DNA of 40,638 bases from Rhodoferax sp. (GCA_011391545.1 JAABQI010000318.1:1-40638), one strand, 5' to 3'. Counted from the first letter of the stretch, positions 19,467-28,418 are shown. A program made the numbers and translations. Notes: generated by a model not told the origin, from the letters alone.

Positions 19467-19718
19467 ATGAACATCACATTTTCAGAACCCCACCACTTTT
19501 CGAACATCGTTCACTTCAAGGCAGCCACGCCCCGGGCCTGCACCCGAGGCAGTGCAGGCGCATTGCGGCCGTTGCGCGTACTGCGTGTGCTGGAGGCCGA
19601 TCAAACCAGCGCACAGGCGGGGCGCCTGGTGATTTCAGGGCGCATGGCCGATGTCTGCGCTGAACTCGATCGTTTGGCCGCGTTTGAACTCAGCCACCAA
19701 GGGCTTGTGAAGCAATAA
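19467..19718 (+). CDS. Small hypothetical protein downstream of lexA
   Basis: This is an 83-residue ORF 53 bases after lexA and on the same strand. The N-terminal part (MNITFSEPHHFSNIVHF) is polar and aromatic. The rest is Ala/Arg/Leu-rich, with a possible helix in GRMADVCAELDRLAAFELS. No signal peptide, membrane segment or known domain is seen. It has no strong ribosome site. Its position suggests co-expression with lexA under SOS control. The last five codons and stop lie inside a long palindrome. It may be a real lineage-specific gene, since its codon usage looks coding, but this is unproven. Confidence 0.5.
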   Translation: MNITFSEPHHFSNIVHFKAATPRACTRGSAGALRPLRVLRVLEADQTSAQAGRLVISGRMADVCAELDRLAAFELSHQGLVKQ

Positions 19719-19737
19719 CTTATTGCTTCACAAGCCC
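19701..19737. terminator. Perfect 17-bp inverted repeat at the end of the lexA transcript
   Basis: GGGCTTGTGAAGCAATA and its exact reverse complement are separated by three bases (ACT). The stem includes the last codons and stop of the small ORF. It should fold as a very stable RNA hairpin and is a likely 3' end or stabiliser. There is no U-tract on either strand, so rho-independent termination is not certain. Confidence 0.6.
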
Positions 19738-19810
19738 CGAGGCGTTTGGCTCGTCCAATTTTTGGGCAAGCTTTCGCGCCAGCGCTGCGCGTCAAGGCAC
19801 AATCCATGTC

Positions 19811-20818
19811 ATGAATATTGTGATACTGGATGATTACCAAGACGCGGTGCGCAAGCTGGACTGTTCGGCCAAGTTGGAGTCTTACCAAGCCAAGGTCTAT
19901 ACCAACACTGTCAAGGGCTTGGGACAACTGTCGGTGCGACTCAAGGATGCCGACGTGATTGTGCTCAACCGTGAGCGCACCCACATGCCCCGCGCACTGA
20001 TCGAGAAGCTGCCCAAACTCAAGCTGATTGCCCAAACCGGGCGTGTTGGCAGCCACCTCGATGTCACTGCCTGCACCGAGCGGGGCATTGCGGTGGCCGA
20101 GGGCACCGGCTCACCTGTGGCGCCGGCAGAATTGACCTGGGCGCTGGTCATGGCCGCAACGCGACGGCTGCCACAGTACATCGGCAACCTCAAGCACGGT
20201 GCCTGGCAACAGTCCGGGCTGAAATCCAGTGCCATGCCGGCCAACTTTGGCTTGGGCACCGTCCTGCGGGGCCGAACTCTGGGCATTTGGGGCTTTGGCC
20301 GCATCGGGCAACTGGTGGCCGGTTACGGCAAGGCTTTTGGCATGCGGATCTTGGTGTGGGGTCGCGCCCCCAGCCGGGAACTGGCCATACAGCAGGGCTA
20401 TGAGGCAGCGTCGAGTCGCGATGCATTTTTCGAAGAGTCTGATGTGCTGTCGCTGCATCTGCGCCTGAACGAGCAAACCCAGGGCATCGTGCGCCTGGAA
20501 GACCTTTCACGCATGAAACCCACCGCCCTGCTGGTCAATACCTCACGGGCCGAGCTGATTGAACACGACGCCCTGATTTGCGCGCTCAATCGCGGTCGCC
20601 CAGGCCTGGGCGCGGTTGACGTGTATGAAAGCGAGCCCATTTTGCAGGGCCACGCCTTGTTGCGTCTGGAAAACTGCATTTGCACACCGCACATCGGTTA
20701 CGTGGAGCAAGACAGCTACGAGATGTATTTCAGCGCTGCCTTTGACAATGTCATCAACTTCATCAAGGGCCGCCCGACCAACATCGTCAATCCCGGTGCC
20801 CTGCAGGTGCGGCGGTAG
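19811..20818 (+). CDS. D-2-hydroxyacid dehydrogenase family protein
   Basis: This is a 335-residue NAD(P)-dependent oxidoreductase of the D-isomer 2-hydroxyacid dehydrogenase family (phosphoglycerate/glyoxylate/hydroxypyruvate reductase type). The Rossmann motif LGIWGFGRIGQLVAGYGKAF is mid-protein. The catalytic triad is visible as Arg246 (NTSRAEL), Glu275 (YESEP) and His294 (TPHIGY). It lacks the C-terminal ACT domain of long SerA proteins, so it is not a classical serine-pathway enzyme. Substrate unknown. It is followed by the Crp/Fnr gene 67 bases later. Confidence 0.9.
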   Translation: MNIVILDDYQDAVRKLDCSAKLESYQAKVYTNTVKGLGQLSVRLKDADVIVLNRERTHMPRALIEKLPKLKLIAQTGRVGSHLDVTACTERGIAVAEGTGSPVAPAELTWALVMAATRRLPQYIGNLKHGAWQQSGLKSSAMPANFGLGTVLRGRTLGIWGFGRIGQLVAGYGKAFGMRILVWGRAPSRELAIQQGYEAASSRDAFFEESDVLSLHLRLNEQTQGIVRLEDLSRMKPTALLVNTSRAELIEHDALICALNRGRPGLGAVDVYESEPILQGHALLRLENCICTPHIGYVEQDSYEMYFSAAFDNVINFIKGRPTNIVNPGALQVRR

Positions 20819-20885
20819 TTTTTAAAGAGCTGATGAGTCGCCAAGTTGACTCCCCAGCCGTTTCGAGTCACCTACACGACAGCCC

Positions 20886-21605
20886 ATGAACGAGCCCATC
20901 CTTACCATCGAAGAGCGTTCAGCCATCAATGCCGGGCGCTGGTTTTCTGGTCTTTCACCCTCTCTTCGACACGATATATTGCGATGTGCCTACGTTCGAC
21001 GCTACCAGGACGGCGACCTGATTACTGCCCGCGGCGAGCAGGCCCTGGAGTGGATCGCCTGCGCCAAGGGGGCGGTGCGCGTCAGTTCAACCACCATTTC
21101 GGGCAAGCAGATCACGCTGACCTACGTCGAGCCCGGGATCTGGTTTGGCGACGTGGCGATGTTCGATGGCGACCGCCGCACCCACGATGTCTATGCCCAC
21201 GGCGACAGCACCCTGCTGTGCGTGGCGCGCGCCGACTTCAACAAGATCCTGGCGCAGCATGCCGAACTCTACGAGGCCCTGCTGCGTCTGCATGCCCGGC
21301 GCATCCGCCAGCTGTATGGCCTGGTGGAGGATCTCAACACCCTGCCCTTGCGGGCACGACTGGCCAAGCAGCTGCTGCATCTGGTGCGCAGCTACGGCGT
21401 GCCCTCACTGAGCAATGGCGCAGAAATGCGCATCGGTTTGCAATTGGCGCAGGAGGAACTGGCCCAGTTGCTCGGCGCCTCGCGTCAGCGCGTGAACCAG
21501 GAACTCAAGGCCATGGAGCGCGAGGAGGCCATCCGTATCGAACCCGGTGGCCTGGTCGTGCGCGACCGCGAGACCCTGATGCGCATCGCGACTTCAAACC
21601 TCTAG
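20886..21605 (+). CDS. Crp/Fnr-family transcriptional regulator
   Basis: This is a 239-residue regulator. An N-terminal cyclic-nucleotide-binding beta-barrel covers about residues 15-135 (YVEPGIWFGDVAMFDGDRRTHDVYA). A dimerisation helix and a C-terminal winged helix-turn-helix follow (IGLQLAQEELAQLLGASRQRVNQELKAME). There is no FNR-type N-terminal cysteine cluster, so oxygen sensing through an Fe-S cluster is unlikely, and the classical cAMP-binding arginine motif is not clear. The gene ends 3 bases before the kinase-like gene, so it probably regulates or is co-expressed with that operon. Confidence 0.92.
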   Translation: MNEPILTIEERSAINAGRWFSGLSPSLRHDILRCAYVRRYQDGDLITARGEQALEWIACAKGAVRVSSTTISGKQITLTYVEPGIWFGDVAMFDGDRRTHDVYAHGDSTLLCVARADFNKILAQHAELYEALLRLHARRIRQLYGLVEDLNTLPLRARLAKQLLHLVRSYGVPSLSNGAEMRIGLQLAQEELAQLLGASRQRVNQELKAMEREEAIRIEPGGLVVRDRETLMRIATSNL

Positions 21606-21608
21606 CCG

Positions 21609-22664
21609 ATGCAGCAGCTTGACACCGAACCCTTCGACAGCGCCGCGCTGGCCGTCTGGCTGCATGTCCACTTGCCCGGCTTTGCGGGTCCGTTGACGCT
21701 CGAAGCCTTCGAGGGTGGGCAGTCCAACCCCACCTTCAAGCTCATCACGCCGTCGCAAACTTATGTCATGCGAAGCAAGCCCGGGCCTGCCGCCCGGCTG
21801 CTGCCTTCGGCGCACGCCATCGAGCGCGAGTTTGCCGTGATGTCGGGCCTGGCGGGCACTGCAGTTCCAGTGCCGCGCATGCTGTGCCTGTGTGCCGACG
21901 AGTCGGTCATTGGCCGCGCTTTTTACATCATGGCGTTCATGGAGGGGCGCATTTTTTGGGACCAGTCCTTGCCCGGCATGACTCCTGCTGAGCGTTCGGC
22001 GATTTACTACGAGATGAACCGCGTGCTCGCGACGCTGCACAGCGTGGACTACACACAACGCGGTTTGGCCAGCTACGGCAAACCCGGCAATTATTTCGAG
22101 CGCCAGATCGGCCGCTGGAGCCGGCAGTATGTGGCCTCCATCACGCAGCCCATCGCCCAGATGGATCTCCTCATGGCATGGCTGCCCGATCACATTCCGG
22201 CCATGGCACGCGACCCTGCCATGGTCAGCATCGTGCATGGCGACTACCGGCTCGACAACCTGATGTTCCACCCCACCGAGCCGCGCATCATCGCCGTGCT
22301 GGACTGGGAGCTCTCCACGCTCGGCCATCCGCTGGCCGACTTCAGCTACCACTGCATGGCCTGGCACATCACGCCCGGCGCATTCCGCGGCATTGGCGGG
22401 CTCGAACTGGCGAACCTGGGCATTCCGTCGGAAGAAAATTACATCCGCCAGTATTGTGAACAAACAGGACTGACCACGCCCGAGCGACTGGCGCAGGACT
22501 GGAACTTTTACATGGCCTACAACCTGTTTCGCATGGCCGCCATTCTGCAAGGCATCGGCAAGCGGGTGGAGGACGGCACGGCCGCCAGCGCGCAGGCTGT
22601 CAGCGCGGCCGCGGGTGCCCGTCCCCTGGCCGAGCTGGCGTGGCAGTTCGCCCGGCGCGCATGA
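21609..22664 (+). CDS. Phosphotransferase family protein (APH-like, LvaA/ACAD10-11 N-domain type)
   Basis: This is a 351-residue kinase-fold protein with the catalytic loop IVHGDYRLDNLMFHP and the metal-binding VLDWELSTLGHPLADFSY of the aminoglycoside phosphotransferase superfamily. This branch does not confer antibiotic resistance. Characterised relatives (LvaA of Pseudomonas putida and the kinase domain of human ACAD10/ACAD11) phosphorylate 4-hydroxyacyl-CoAs for later elimination. The next gene is an acyl-CoA dehydrogenase of the matching type, which strengthens that assignment. Start ATG 21609 lies 3 bases after the Crp/Fnr stop. The true substrate is inferred. Confidence 0.9.
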   Translation: MQQLDTEPFDSAALAVWLHVHLPGFAGPLTLEAFEGGQSNPTFKLITPSQTYVMRSKPGPAARLLPSAHAIEREFAVMSGLAGTAVPVPRMLCLCADESVIGRAFYIMAFMEGRIFWDQSLPGMTPAERSAIYYEMNRVLATLHSVDYTQRGLASYGKPGNYFERQIGRWSRQYVASITQPIAQMDLLMAWLPDHIPAMARDPAMVSIVHGDYRLDNLMFHPTEPRIIAVLDWELSTLGHPLADFSYHCMAWHITPGAFRGIGGLELANLGIPSEENYIRQYCEQTGLTTPERLAQDWNFYMAYNLFRMAAILQGIGKRVEDGTAASAQAVSAAAGARPLAELAWQFARRA

Positions 22665-22694
22665 GACCCAACCCTGTTTTTTTGAAAGTGCCCC

Positions 22695-23927
22695 ATGGAC
22701 TTTGACTACTCGCCCAAAACCAAAGCGCTGCAGGCCAAACTGCTGCAGTTCATGGCTGAGCACATTTACCCTGCCGAGGGAGAACACCAGGCGGAAGTCG
22801 CAGTCAACACCACTTTGGGCAAGCGCTGGTCGCCACTGCAGACCATTGAAAAACTCAAGCTCGAAGCCCGCGATCAGGGCCTGTGGAACCTGTTTTTGCC
22901 GGTGGACAGCGCCCAGGCGGCCGGCTTTGACGGCGCCGGCCTGACCAACCAGGAATACGCGCCGCTGGCCGAAATCATGGGTCGTGTGCCCTGGGCGAGT
23001 GAAGTCTTCAACTGCTCGGCGCCGGACACCGGCAACATGGAGACCATCGCCCGCTATGGCGCAACAGAACACAAGATGCGCTGGCTCAAACCCCTGCTGG
23101 ACGGTGCCATCCGCTCGGCCTTTGCCATGACCGAGCCCGACGTCGCGTCCAGTGACGCCACCAACATCGAGACCAGCATGACGCGGGACGGCGATCACTA
23201 TGTGATCAACGGCCGCAAGTGGTGGATCAGCGGCGCTGGCGACCCGCGCTGCGCCATCTACATCGTGATGGGCAAGACCGACCCCTTGGCCGAGCGCCAC
23301 GCCCAGCAGAGCATGATCCTGGTGCCCGCCAACACGCCCGGTGTCCAGGTGCTGCGTCCGCTCAACGTCATGGGCTACGACGACGCGCCCCACGGCCACA
23401 TGGAAATTTCATTCAGGGATGTTCGGGTTCCGGCGAGCAACATTCTGCTGGGTGAAGGCCGCGGCTTCGAGATCGCCCAGGGGCGCCTCGGACCGGGGCG
23501 CATTCACCACTGCATGCGGCTCATCGGGCTAGCGGAACGGGCGCTGGAATTGATGTGCAAGCGCGTGGCAAGCCGGGTGGCCTTCGGCAAACCACTGGCT
23601 GCTCAAACGGTGACGCAGGAGCGTATTGCCGAAGCCCGCTGCAAGATCGACATGGCGCGCCTGCTCACGCTCAAAGCGGCCTGGATGATGGATGTCGGCG
23701 GCAACAAGCTGGCCAAAAACGAGATCGCCATGATCAAGGTGGTGGCCCCCAGGATGGCCTGCGAGGTGATCGACTGGGCCATGCAGGCCTTTGGCGGCGC
23801 CGGCATGTGTGACGACTTTCCGCTGGCCTACGCCTACACCTGTGCGCGCACGCTGCGCTTTGCCGATGGACCCGATGAGGTGCACCGAAATGCGATTGCC
23901 AAGCAGGAATTGCGCAAGTACGCGTAA
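22695..23927 (+). CDS. Acyl-CoA dehydrogenase (LvaC/ACAD11-like)
   Basis: This is a 410-residue flavin dehydrogenase with the family motifs [35 protein letters not shown] and the C-terminal [15 protein letters not shown]. The residue aligned with the catalytic glutamate of medium-chain acyl-CoA dehydrogenase is Asp391 (FADGPDEVH). I believe this substitution is shared with ACAD10/11-like proteins. Together with the upstream kinase it recreates, as two genes, the fused kinase-dehydrogenase layout of human ACAD10/11. The likely role is turning a phosphorylated 4-hydroxyacyl-CoA into an enoyl-CoA for beta-oxidation. Start ATG 22695 is 30 bases after the kinase stop. Confidence 0.92.
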   Translation: MDFDYSPKTKALQAKLLQFMAEHIYPAEGEHQAEVAVNTTLGKRWSPLQTIEKLKLEARDQGLWNLFLPVDSAQAAGFDGAGLTNQEYAPLAEIMGRVPWASEVFNCSAPDTGNMETIARYGATEHKMRWLKPLLDGAIRSAFAMTEPDVASSDATNIETSMTRDGDHYVINGRKWWISGAGDPRCAIYIVMGKTDPLAERHAQQSMILVPANTPGVQVLRPLNVMGYDDAPHGHMEISFRDVRVPASNILLGEGRGFEIAQGRLGPGRIHHCMRLIGLAERALELMCKRVASRVAFGKPLAAQTVTQERIAEARCKIDMARLLTLKAAWMMDVGGNKLAKNEIAMIKVVAPRMACEVIDWAMQAFGGAGMCDDFPLAYAYTCARTLRFADGPDEVHRNAIAKQELRKYA

Positions 23928-23949
23928 CCCGTCGCCCTACACCGCAAAA

Positions 23950-24585
23950 TTAATGGAGATGGCGCGGCTTGCGGCCGCCATGGCCCATGCCGCTGGTGCC
24001 GCCGCCGGTGCCGCGCGGGGGCTTGCCCAACTGCAGTGAATTGACCAGGTCGTTGAAGCGCTGGCTGAACAACTGATCGACCGCCGCCACCACGCCGCCG
24101 AGTTCGGCGCCATCAAAATGACGCTCCATCAGGCCGATCACGTCCTGCACCAGCAAATCGCGCTGCACCTGCATGATGGCGGCCGGATCGGGGCCGACAA
24201 ACAGCATGATGAAGTCGTCGCGCGACTCGGCCTCGGGATCAGCGTCCTCATCCTCGTCTTCAAAATCGGTGTCGTAAAAAGTCACCTCGATGGCAGCGCC
24301 GGTCAGGGCCACATCGTTGAGATTCATGCACATTTCGTCCAGGGACTGGCGAAAGTCATCGTCGCCCTCGACGGTCCAGCACATTTGCAGCAAATGGTCT
24401 TTGGCATCGAATTGAATGCCGGGCTCGTCTTCGTAAAAACTGCCCGCCGCATCGGCCAGGGAACGGCCGCCGGCGTATTTCCAGAGCGGTTTGAGCGCAT
24501 CTTGCAGATGCTCAAACGTCACATCACCACGCAGGCTCACCTGGCCATGCACGTGGATTTCAAAAGGGGTGTTGTAGCGTGTCAT
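23950..24585 (-). CDS. Hypothetical acidic protein downstream of phaB
   Basis: This is a 211-residue protein without a signal peptide or membrane segment. It begins MTRYNTPFEIHVHGQVSLRGDVTFEHLQDALKPLWKYAGG (first 20 residues hydrophilic with a beta pattern). An acidic run FEDEDEDADPEAE lies mid-protein. The end is a flexible Gly/Arg/His tail (PPRGTGGGTSGMGHGGRKPRH). I do not recognise the fold; relatives occur in Burkholderiales as conserved hypotheticals. ATG 24585 is preferred over the TTG at 24606. It is 60 bases downstream of phaB on the same strand, so a link to polyhydroxybutyrate granules is possible but unproven. Confidence 0.75.
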   Translation of the reverse strand: MTRYNTPFEIHVHGQVSLRGDVTFEHLQDALKPLWKYAGGRSLADAAGSFYEDEPGIQFDAKDHLLQMCWTVEGDDDFRQSLDEMCMNLNDVALTGAAIEVTFYDTDFEDEDEDADPEAESRDDFIMLFVGPDPAAIMQVQRDLLVQDVIGLMERHFDGAELGGVVAAVDQLFSQRFNDLVNSLQLGKPPRGTGGGTSGMGHGGRKPRHLH

Positions 24586-24645
24586 GGTATTTAGTGTACG
24601 AGACAATATGCAGACCTGCTGCTACAACACACCTGCCTTAACGTC

Positions 24646-25383
24646 TTAGCCCATGTGCAGGCCGCCATTCACCGAGAACTCGGCGCCGGTGGCATAGCCG
24701 CCTTCGTCAGACGCCAGCCAGGCGATGATGGAAGCGATCTCGGAGGGCTCGCCCAACCGCTTGACCGGCACGGTGGCAATGATCTTGTCGAGCACTTCCT
24801 GGCGGATTGCCTTGACCATGTCGGTACCGATGTAGCCCGGGCTGACGGTGTTCACCGTCACGCCTTTGGTGGCCAGTTCCTGCGCCAGGGCCATGCTGAA
24901 ACCGTGCATGCCTGCCTTGGCAGCCGAATAGTTGGTTTGTCCCGCCTGGCCCTTGACGCCGTTCACGCTGGAGATGTTGATGATGCGGCCCCAGCCCTTT
25001 TCAACCATGTCGCCGACCACTTGCTTGGTCACGTTGAACATGGAGTTGAGGTTGGTTTCGATCACTGCGTCCCAGTCTTCACGCGACATTTTGACAAACA
25101 TGCGGTCACGGGTGATGCCGGCGTTGTTGATCAGCACGTCGATGTTGCCGTGCTCGGCCTTGGCTTTGGAGAAAGCCTCCACGGTGGAGTCCCAGTCGCC
25201 CACATTGCCGGCAGACGCGTAAAACGTGTAGCCCAGAGCGGCTTGTTCGGCCAACCACTTGGCGTAGTCACGGGTGGGGCCGCAGCCGGCAATCACGGTA
25301 AAGCCCTCTTTGTTCAGGCGCTGGCAGATGGCGGTTCCGATGCCACCCATACCACCGGTGACGTATGCTACTTTTTGACTCAT
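24646..25383 (-). CDS. phaB: Acetoacetyl-CoA reductase
   Basis: This short-chain dehydrogenase reduces acetoacetyl-CoA to (R)-3-hydroxybutyryl-CoA with NADPH, the second step of polyhydroxybutyrate synthesis. The 245-residue protein has the cofactor loop VTGGMGGIGTAICQRL, NNAGITRDRMF, and the catalytic serine and YSAAKAGMHGF. The closing GYIGTDMVKAIRQEVLDKI segment is typical PhaB. A strong AGAGGAG site precedes the start. It is the third gene of phaC-phaA-phaB, but a hairpin plus T-rich stretch separates it from phaA. Confidence 0.96.
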   Translation of the reverse strand: MSQKVAYVTGGMGGIGTAICQRLNKEGFTVIAGCGPTRDYAKWLAEQAALGYTFYASAGNVGDWDSTVEAFSKAKAEHGNIDVLINNAGITRDRMFVKMSREDWDAVIETNLNSMFNVTKQVVGDMVEKGWGRIINISSVNGVKGQAGQTNYSAAKAGMHGFSMALAQELATKGVTVNTVSPGYIGTDMVKAIRQEVLDKIIATVPVKRLGEPSEIASIIAWLASDEGGYATGAEFSVNGGLHMG

Positions 25384-25413
25384 AAAACTACTCCTCTTTG
25401 TAAAATTAAAAAC

Positions 25414-25435
25414 CGGGTCGAATGAATTCGACCCG
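25414..25435 (-). terminator. Intrinsic terminator-like hairpin between phaA and phaB
   Basis: CGGGTCGAA and TTCGACCCG form a perfect 9-bp stem with a 4-base loop. On the minus strand (direction of phaA to phaB) the stem is followed by GTTTTTAATTTTA. This fits a rho-independent terminator or attenuator inside the phaCAB operon. A second dyad, AATTCGG/CCGAATT, lies at 25440-25468. Confidence 0.65.
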
Positions 25436-25479
25436 ACAAAATTCGGCCTTCAGTTGCCTGACCGAATTAGATCAAATAA

Positions 25480-26658
25480 TTAGCGTTCCAGGCAGAGGGA
25501 AACCCCCATGCCGCCGCCAATACACAACGCGGCCAAGCCTTTTTTGGCATCGCGGCGCTGCATCTCGTGCAGCAGGGTCACCAGAATGCGGCAACCGGAC
25601 GCGCCAATCGGGTGGCCCAGGGCAATGGCGCCGCCGTTGACGTTGACTTTGGTGATGTCGACGGCGAGTTCCTGGTTGACGGCACAAGCCTGGGCGGCAA
25701 AGGCCTCGTTCAACTCGAACAGGTCGACGTCAGCCACAGTCCAGCCGGCACGGGTCAGCGCCTTGCGTGAGGCCGAGACCGGTCCCATGCCCATGATGGC
25801 GGGGTCAAGGCCGGTGGTACCGAAGCTCTTGATCGTGGCCATGGGCTTGAGACCCAAAGCGGCAGCCTTGCTGGCTTTCATGACCATGACGGCAGCAGCG
25901 CCATCATTGATGCCGGACGCGTTGCCAGCGGTGACGCTGCCAGCCTTGTCGAAGGCGGGGCGCAGACCGGCCAGGCTTTCGGCATTGGTTTTCTTGTTGA
26001 TGAATTCGTCGGCGTCAAACACCAGCGGGTCGCCCTTTTTCTGGGGAATGATGACGGGGACGATCTCGTCCTTGAACTTGCCGGCAGCCTGGGCGGCAGC
26101 CGCCTTTTGCTGGCTGGCCAGGGCCAGAACGTCTTGCATTTCGCGGGTAACGCCTTGCGCTTTGGCGACGTTTTCAGCGGTGATGCCCATGTGGTATTTG
26201 TTGTAGACGTCCCACAGGCCGTCGTTGATCATGGTGTCGACCATTTTCCAGTCGCCCATGCGCTGGCCGTCACGGCTGCCCATGAGCACGTGCGGAGAGG
26301 CGCTCATGTTTTCCTGGCCACCGGCAATCACAATTTCGCTGTCGCCAAAGGCGATCGACTGGGCGGCGAGCATGACAGCCTTCAAACCGGAGCCGCAGAC
26401 GGCGTTGATGGTGAGGGCCGGCGTTTCTTGGGCAATACCGGCCTTGATCAGGGTTTGGCGGGCCGGATTCTGGCCTGCACCCGCGGCCAGCACCTGGCCC
26501 ATGATGACTTCGCCAATCTGGTCAGCCTTGACGCCGGTCTGCTCGAGCAGGGCCTTGATGACGATGGCGCCCAAATCGGGGGCCGCAATTTTGGCCAATG
26601 AACCACCAAATTTACCAACTGCAGTACGAGCTGCCGCGACGATGACGATATCTTCCAT
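25480..26658 (-). CDS. phaA: Acetyl-CoA acetyltransferase (beta-ketothiolase)
   Basis: This thiolase condenses two acetyl-CoA into acetoacetyl-CoA, feeding polyhydroxybutyrate. The 392-residue protein has all thiolase signatures: the nucleophilic cysteine in INAVCGSGLKAVM, the His motif NVNGGAIALGHPIGASGCR, and the C-terminal cysteine motif CIGGGMGVSLCLER. ATG 26658 with AGGAG upstream is the start; the open frame further up is antisense-free phaC 3' sequence in another frame. It lies 35 bases downstream of phaC. The final CLER matches PhaA proteins. Confidence 0.96.
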   Translation of the reverse strand: MEDIVIVAAARTAVGKFGGSLAKIAAPDLGAIVIKALLEQTGVKADQIGEVIMGQVLAAGAGQNPARQTLIKAGIAQETPALTINAVCGSGLKAVMLAAQSIAFGDSEIVIAGGQENMSASPHVLMGSRDGQRMGDWKMVDTMINDGLWDVYNKYHMGITAENVAKAQGVTREMQDVLALASQQKAAAAQAAGKFKDEIVPVIIPQKKGDPLVFDADEFINKKTNAESLAGLRPAFDKAGSVTAGNASGINDGAAAVMVMKASKAAALGLKPMATIKSFGTTGLDPAIMGMGPVSASRKALTRAGWTVADVDLFELNEAFAAQACAVNQELAVDITKVNVNGGAIALGHPIGASGCRILVTLLHEMQRRDAKKGLAALCIGGGMGVSLCLER

Positions 26659-26693
26659 GATGTCTCCTGAGTCCTGGTTAAAAAAATGAAAAT

Positions 26694-28418
26694 TTAGGCT
26701 TTGGCCTTGACGTAGCGGCCTGGCGCGGGCTCGATGGCCTTGTACTTGCCCTTGCCGAAGGTCTTGGGCGCGGCGATCTCTTTGCCGGCCTGGGCGGCCA
26801 GCCAGTTCGACCAGTCGGTCCACCAGCTGCCCTTGTGCTCAACCGCACCTTCAAGCCATTGCTCGTGCGCTTTGGGCAGCTTGCCGTCTTCGCGAATCCA
26901 GTGGCTGCGCTTGCCCTTTGCGGGTGGGTTGATCACGCCGGCAATGTGACCTGAGGCGCCCATGACGAAACGTTTTTTGCCTGGCAAAAATTGTGTGGTG
27001 GCATACGCGCCGTTGATCGGCACGATATGGTCTTCACGCGAGCCATAGATGTACACCGGAATATCAACCTTGCCCAAGTCAACCTGCTCGCCGCAGACCG
27101 TGGCTTTGCCGGGCTTGGTGAGGTTGTTTTCAAGGTAGGTGTTGCGCAGGTACCAGGCGTAAAACGGGCCCGGCAGGTTGGTGGAATCGCTGTTCCAGTA
27201 AAGCAGGTCAAAGGGCGGTGGGGTTTCGCCCTTGAGGTAGTTGCCCACCACGTAATTCCACACCAGTTCGTTGGGGCGTAAAAAGCTGAAGGTGCTGGCG
27301 AGGTCTTTGCCCTTCATCAGGCCACCCTTGCCCATTTCCTGCTCGCGGTATTTGACAAAACCTTCGTCAATGAACAGGTCAAGCACGCCGGTGTCAGAAA
27401 AATCAAGCATGGAGGTCAAAAACGTGGCGCTGGCCACCGGTTTTTCACCACGCGCGGCCAACACGGCCAAGGCGGTGCCCAGCATGGTGCCGCCCACGCA
27501 GAAGCCCAGCGCGTTGATGGTTTTGGAGCCCGATACTTCTTGTGTGACGGTGATGGCCTTGATGACCGCGTTTTCGATGTAATCGTCCCAAGTGGCCTTG
27601 GCCAAAGACGCGTCCGGATTGCGCCAGCTCACCAAGAAAGTGCGGTGGCCCTGCGACACGGCGTAACGCACCACAGAGTTTTCAGGCTGGAGATCAAGAA
27701 TATAAAACTTGTTGATGCTCGGTGGCACCAGCAGGAAAGGCTTTTCAAACACCTTGTCAGTCAGGGGTTTGTACTCGATGAGCTGGAACAGTTCATTCTC
27801 AAACACCACGGCGCCTTCGGTGGTGGCCACGTTTTTGCCGACTTCGAAAAGGCTTTCGTCGGTCATCGACACATGGCCTTGCTGCATGTCATGGAGCAGG
27901 TTTTGAAGGCCTTGGGCGATGCTTTTGCCCTGGCTTTCAATGGCTTTTTGTTGCGCCTCGGCGTTCAGGGCCATGAAGTTGCTGGGGGCGGTGGCAGCGT
28001 TGATCTGCTCAACGGCAAAGCGGATGCGGGCGCGGGTTTTGGCATCGGTCTCTACCGCATCGGCCAATTGGGTGAGCGTTTTGGCGTTGAGCAGGTAGGC
28101 GGCGGCGGTGAACGTGGCCACCGGATTTTCTGCCCAGGCTGCGTCGGCAAAGCGTCGGTCCGTGACGGACAGCTTGCCCTGAACGCTGTCGGCCCATAAA
28201 TCGCCCGCCTCCCGCATGTACTCATGCTGCAGCGCCTGCAATTTTTCTGGCGCAAACTTGATCTTGGGGTGCTTGGCGACGGGATTCATCATCTTGGCAC
28301 TCGCGTCGCCCAAATCCATGTTCTGGAATGACTCAAAAGCCTTGGTCATGCTTTCGGCCATGGTTTGCTGAAAATTTTTGGCTGATTGGAGCCAGAGTTC
28401 CTGAACTTCTTCTTTCAT
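26694..28418 (-). CDS. phaC: Class I poly(3-hydroxyalkanoate) synthase
   Basis: This enzyme polymerises (R)-3-hydroxybutyryl-CoA into storage polyester on granules. The 574-residue protein is typical class I length. The lipase-like box ALGFCVGGTMLG holds the nucleophile Cys307. Asp463 (SREDHIVP) and His491 (GASGHIAG) complete the triad, with the 28-residue Asp-His spacing of known class I synthases. The N-terminal 100 residues are Lys/Glu/Gln-rich, as expected. It heads the phaCAB operon. AAGG precedes ATG 28418. No phasin or PhaR is in view, although the family usually has them nearby. Confidence 0.97.
   Translation of the reverse strand: MKEEVQELWLQSAKNFQQTMAESMTKAFESFQNMDLGDASAKMMNPVAKHPKIKFAPEKLQALQHEYMREAGDLWADSVQGKLSVTDRRFADAAWAENPVATFTAAAYLLNAKTLTQLADAVETDAKTRARIRFAVEQINAATAPSNFMALNAEAQQKAIESQGKSIAQGLQNLLHDMQQGHVSMTDESLFEVGKNVATTEGAVVFENELFQLIEYKPLTDKVFEKPFLLVPPSINKFYILDLQPENSVVRYAVSQGHRTFLVSWRNPDASLAKATWDDYIENAVIKAITVTQEVSGSKTINALGFCVGGTMLGTALAVLAARGEKPVASATFLTSMLDFSDTGVLDLFIDEGFVKYREQEMGKGGLMKGKDLASTFSFLRPNELVWNYVVGNYLKGETPPPFDLLYWNSDSTNLPGPFYAWYLRNTYLENNLTKPGKATVCGEQVDLGKVDIPVYIYGSREDHIVPINGAYATTQFLPGKKRFVMGASGHIAGVINPPAKGKRSHWIREDGKLPKAHEQWLEGAVEHKGSWWTDWSNWLAAQAGKEIAAPKTFGKGKYKAIEPAPGRYVKAKA

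Noticed and set aside
21594-23399. About 600-codon open minus-strand frame opposite the kinase and dehydrogenase genes
   Set aside because: Both plus-strand genes have diagnostic motifs throughout; the opposite frame has none and is explained by GC-rich third codon positions.
26659-26823. N-terminal extension of phaA
   Set aside because: It overlaps the phaC 3' end in another frame; PhaA starts at MEDIVIVAAARTAVGKFGG with AGGAG upstream.
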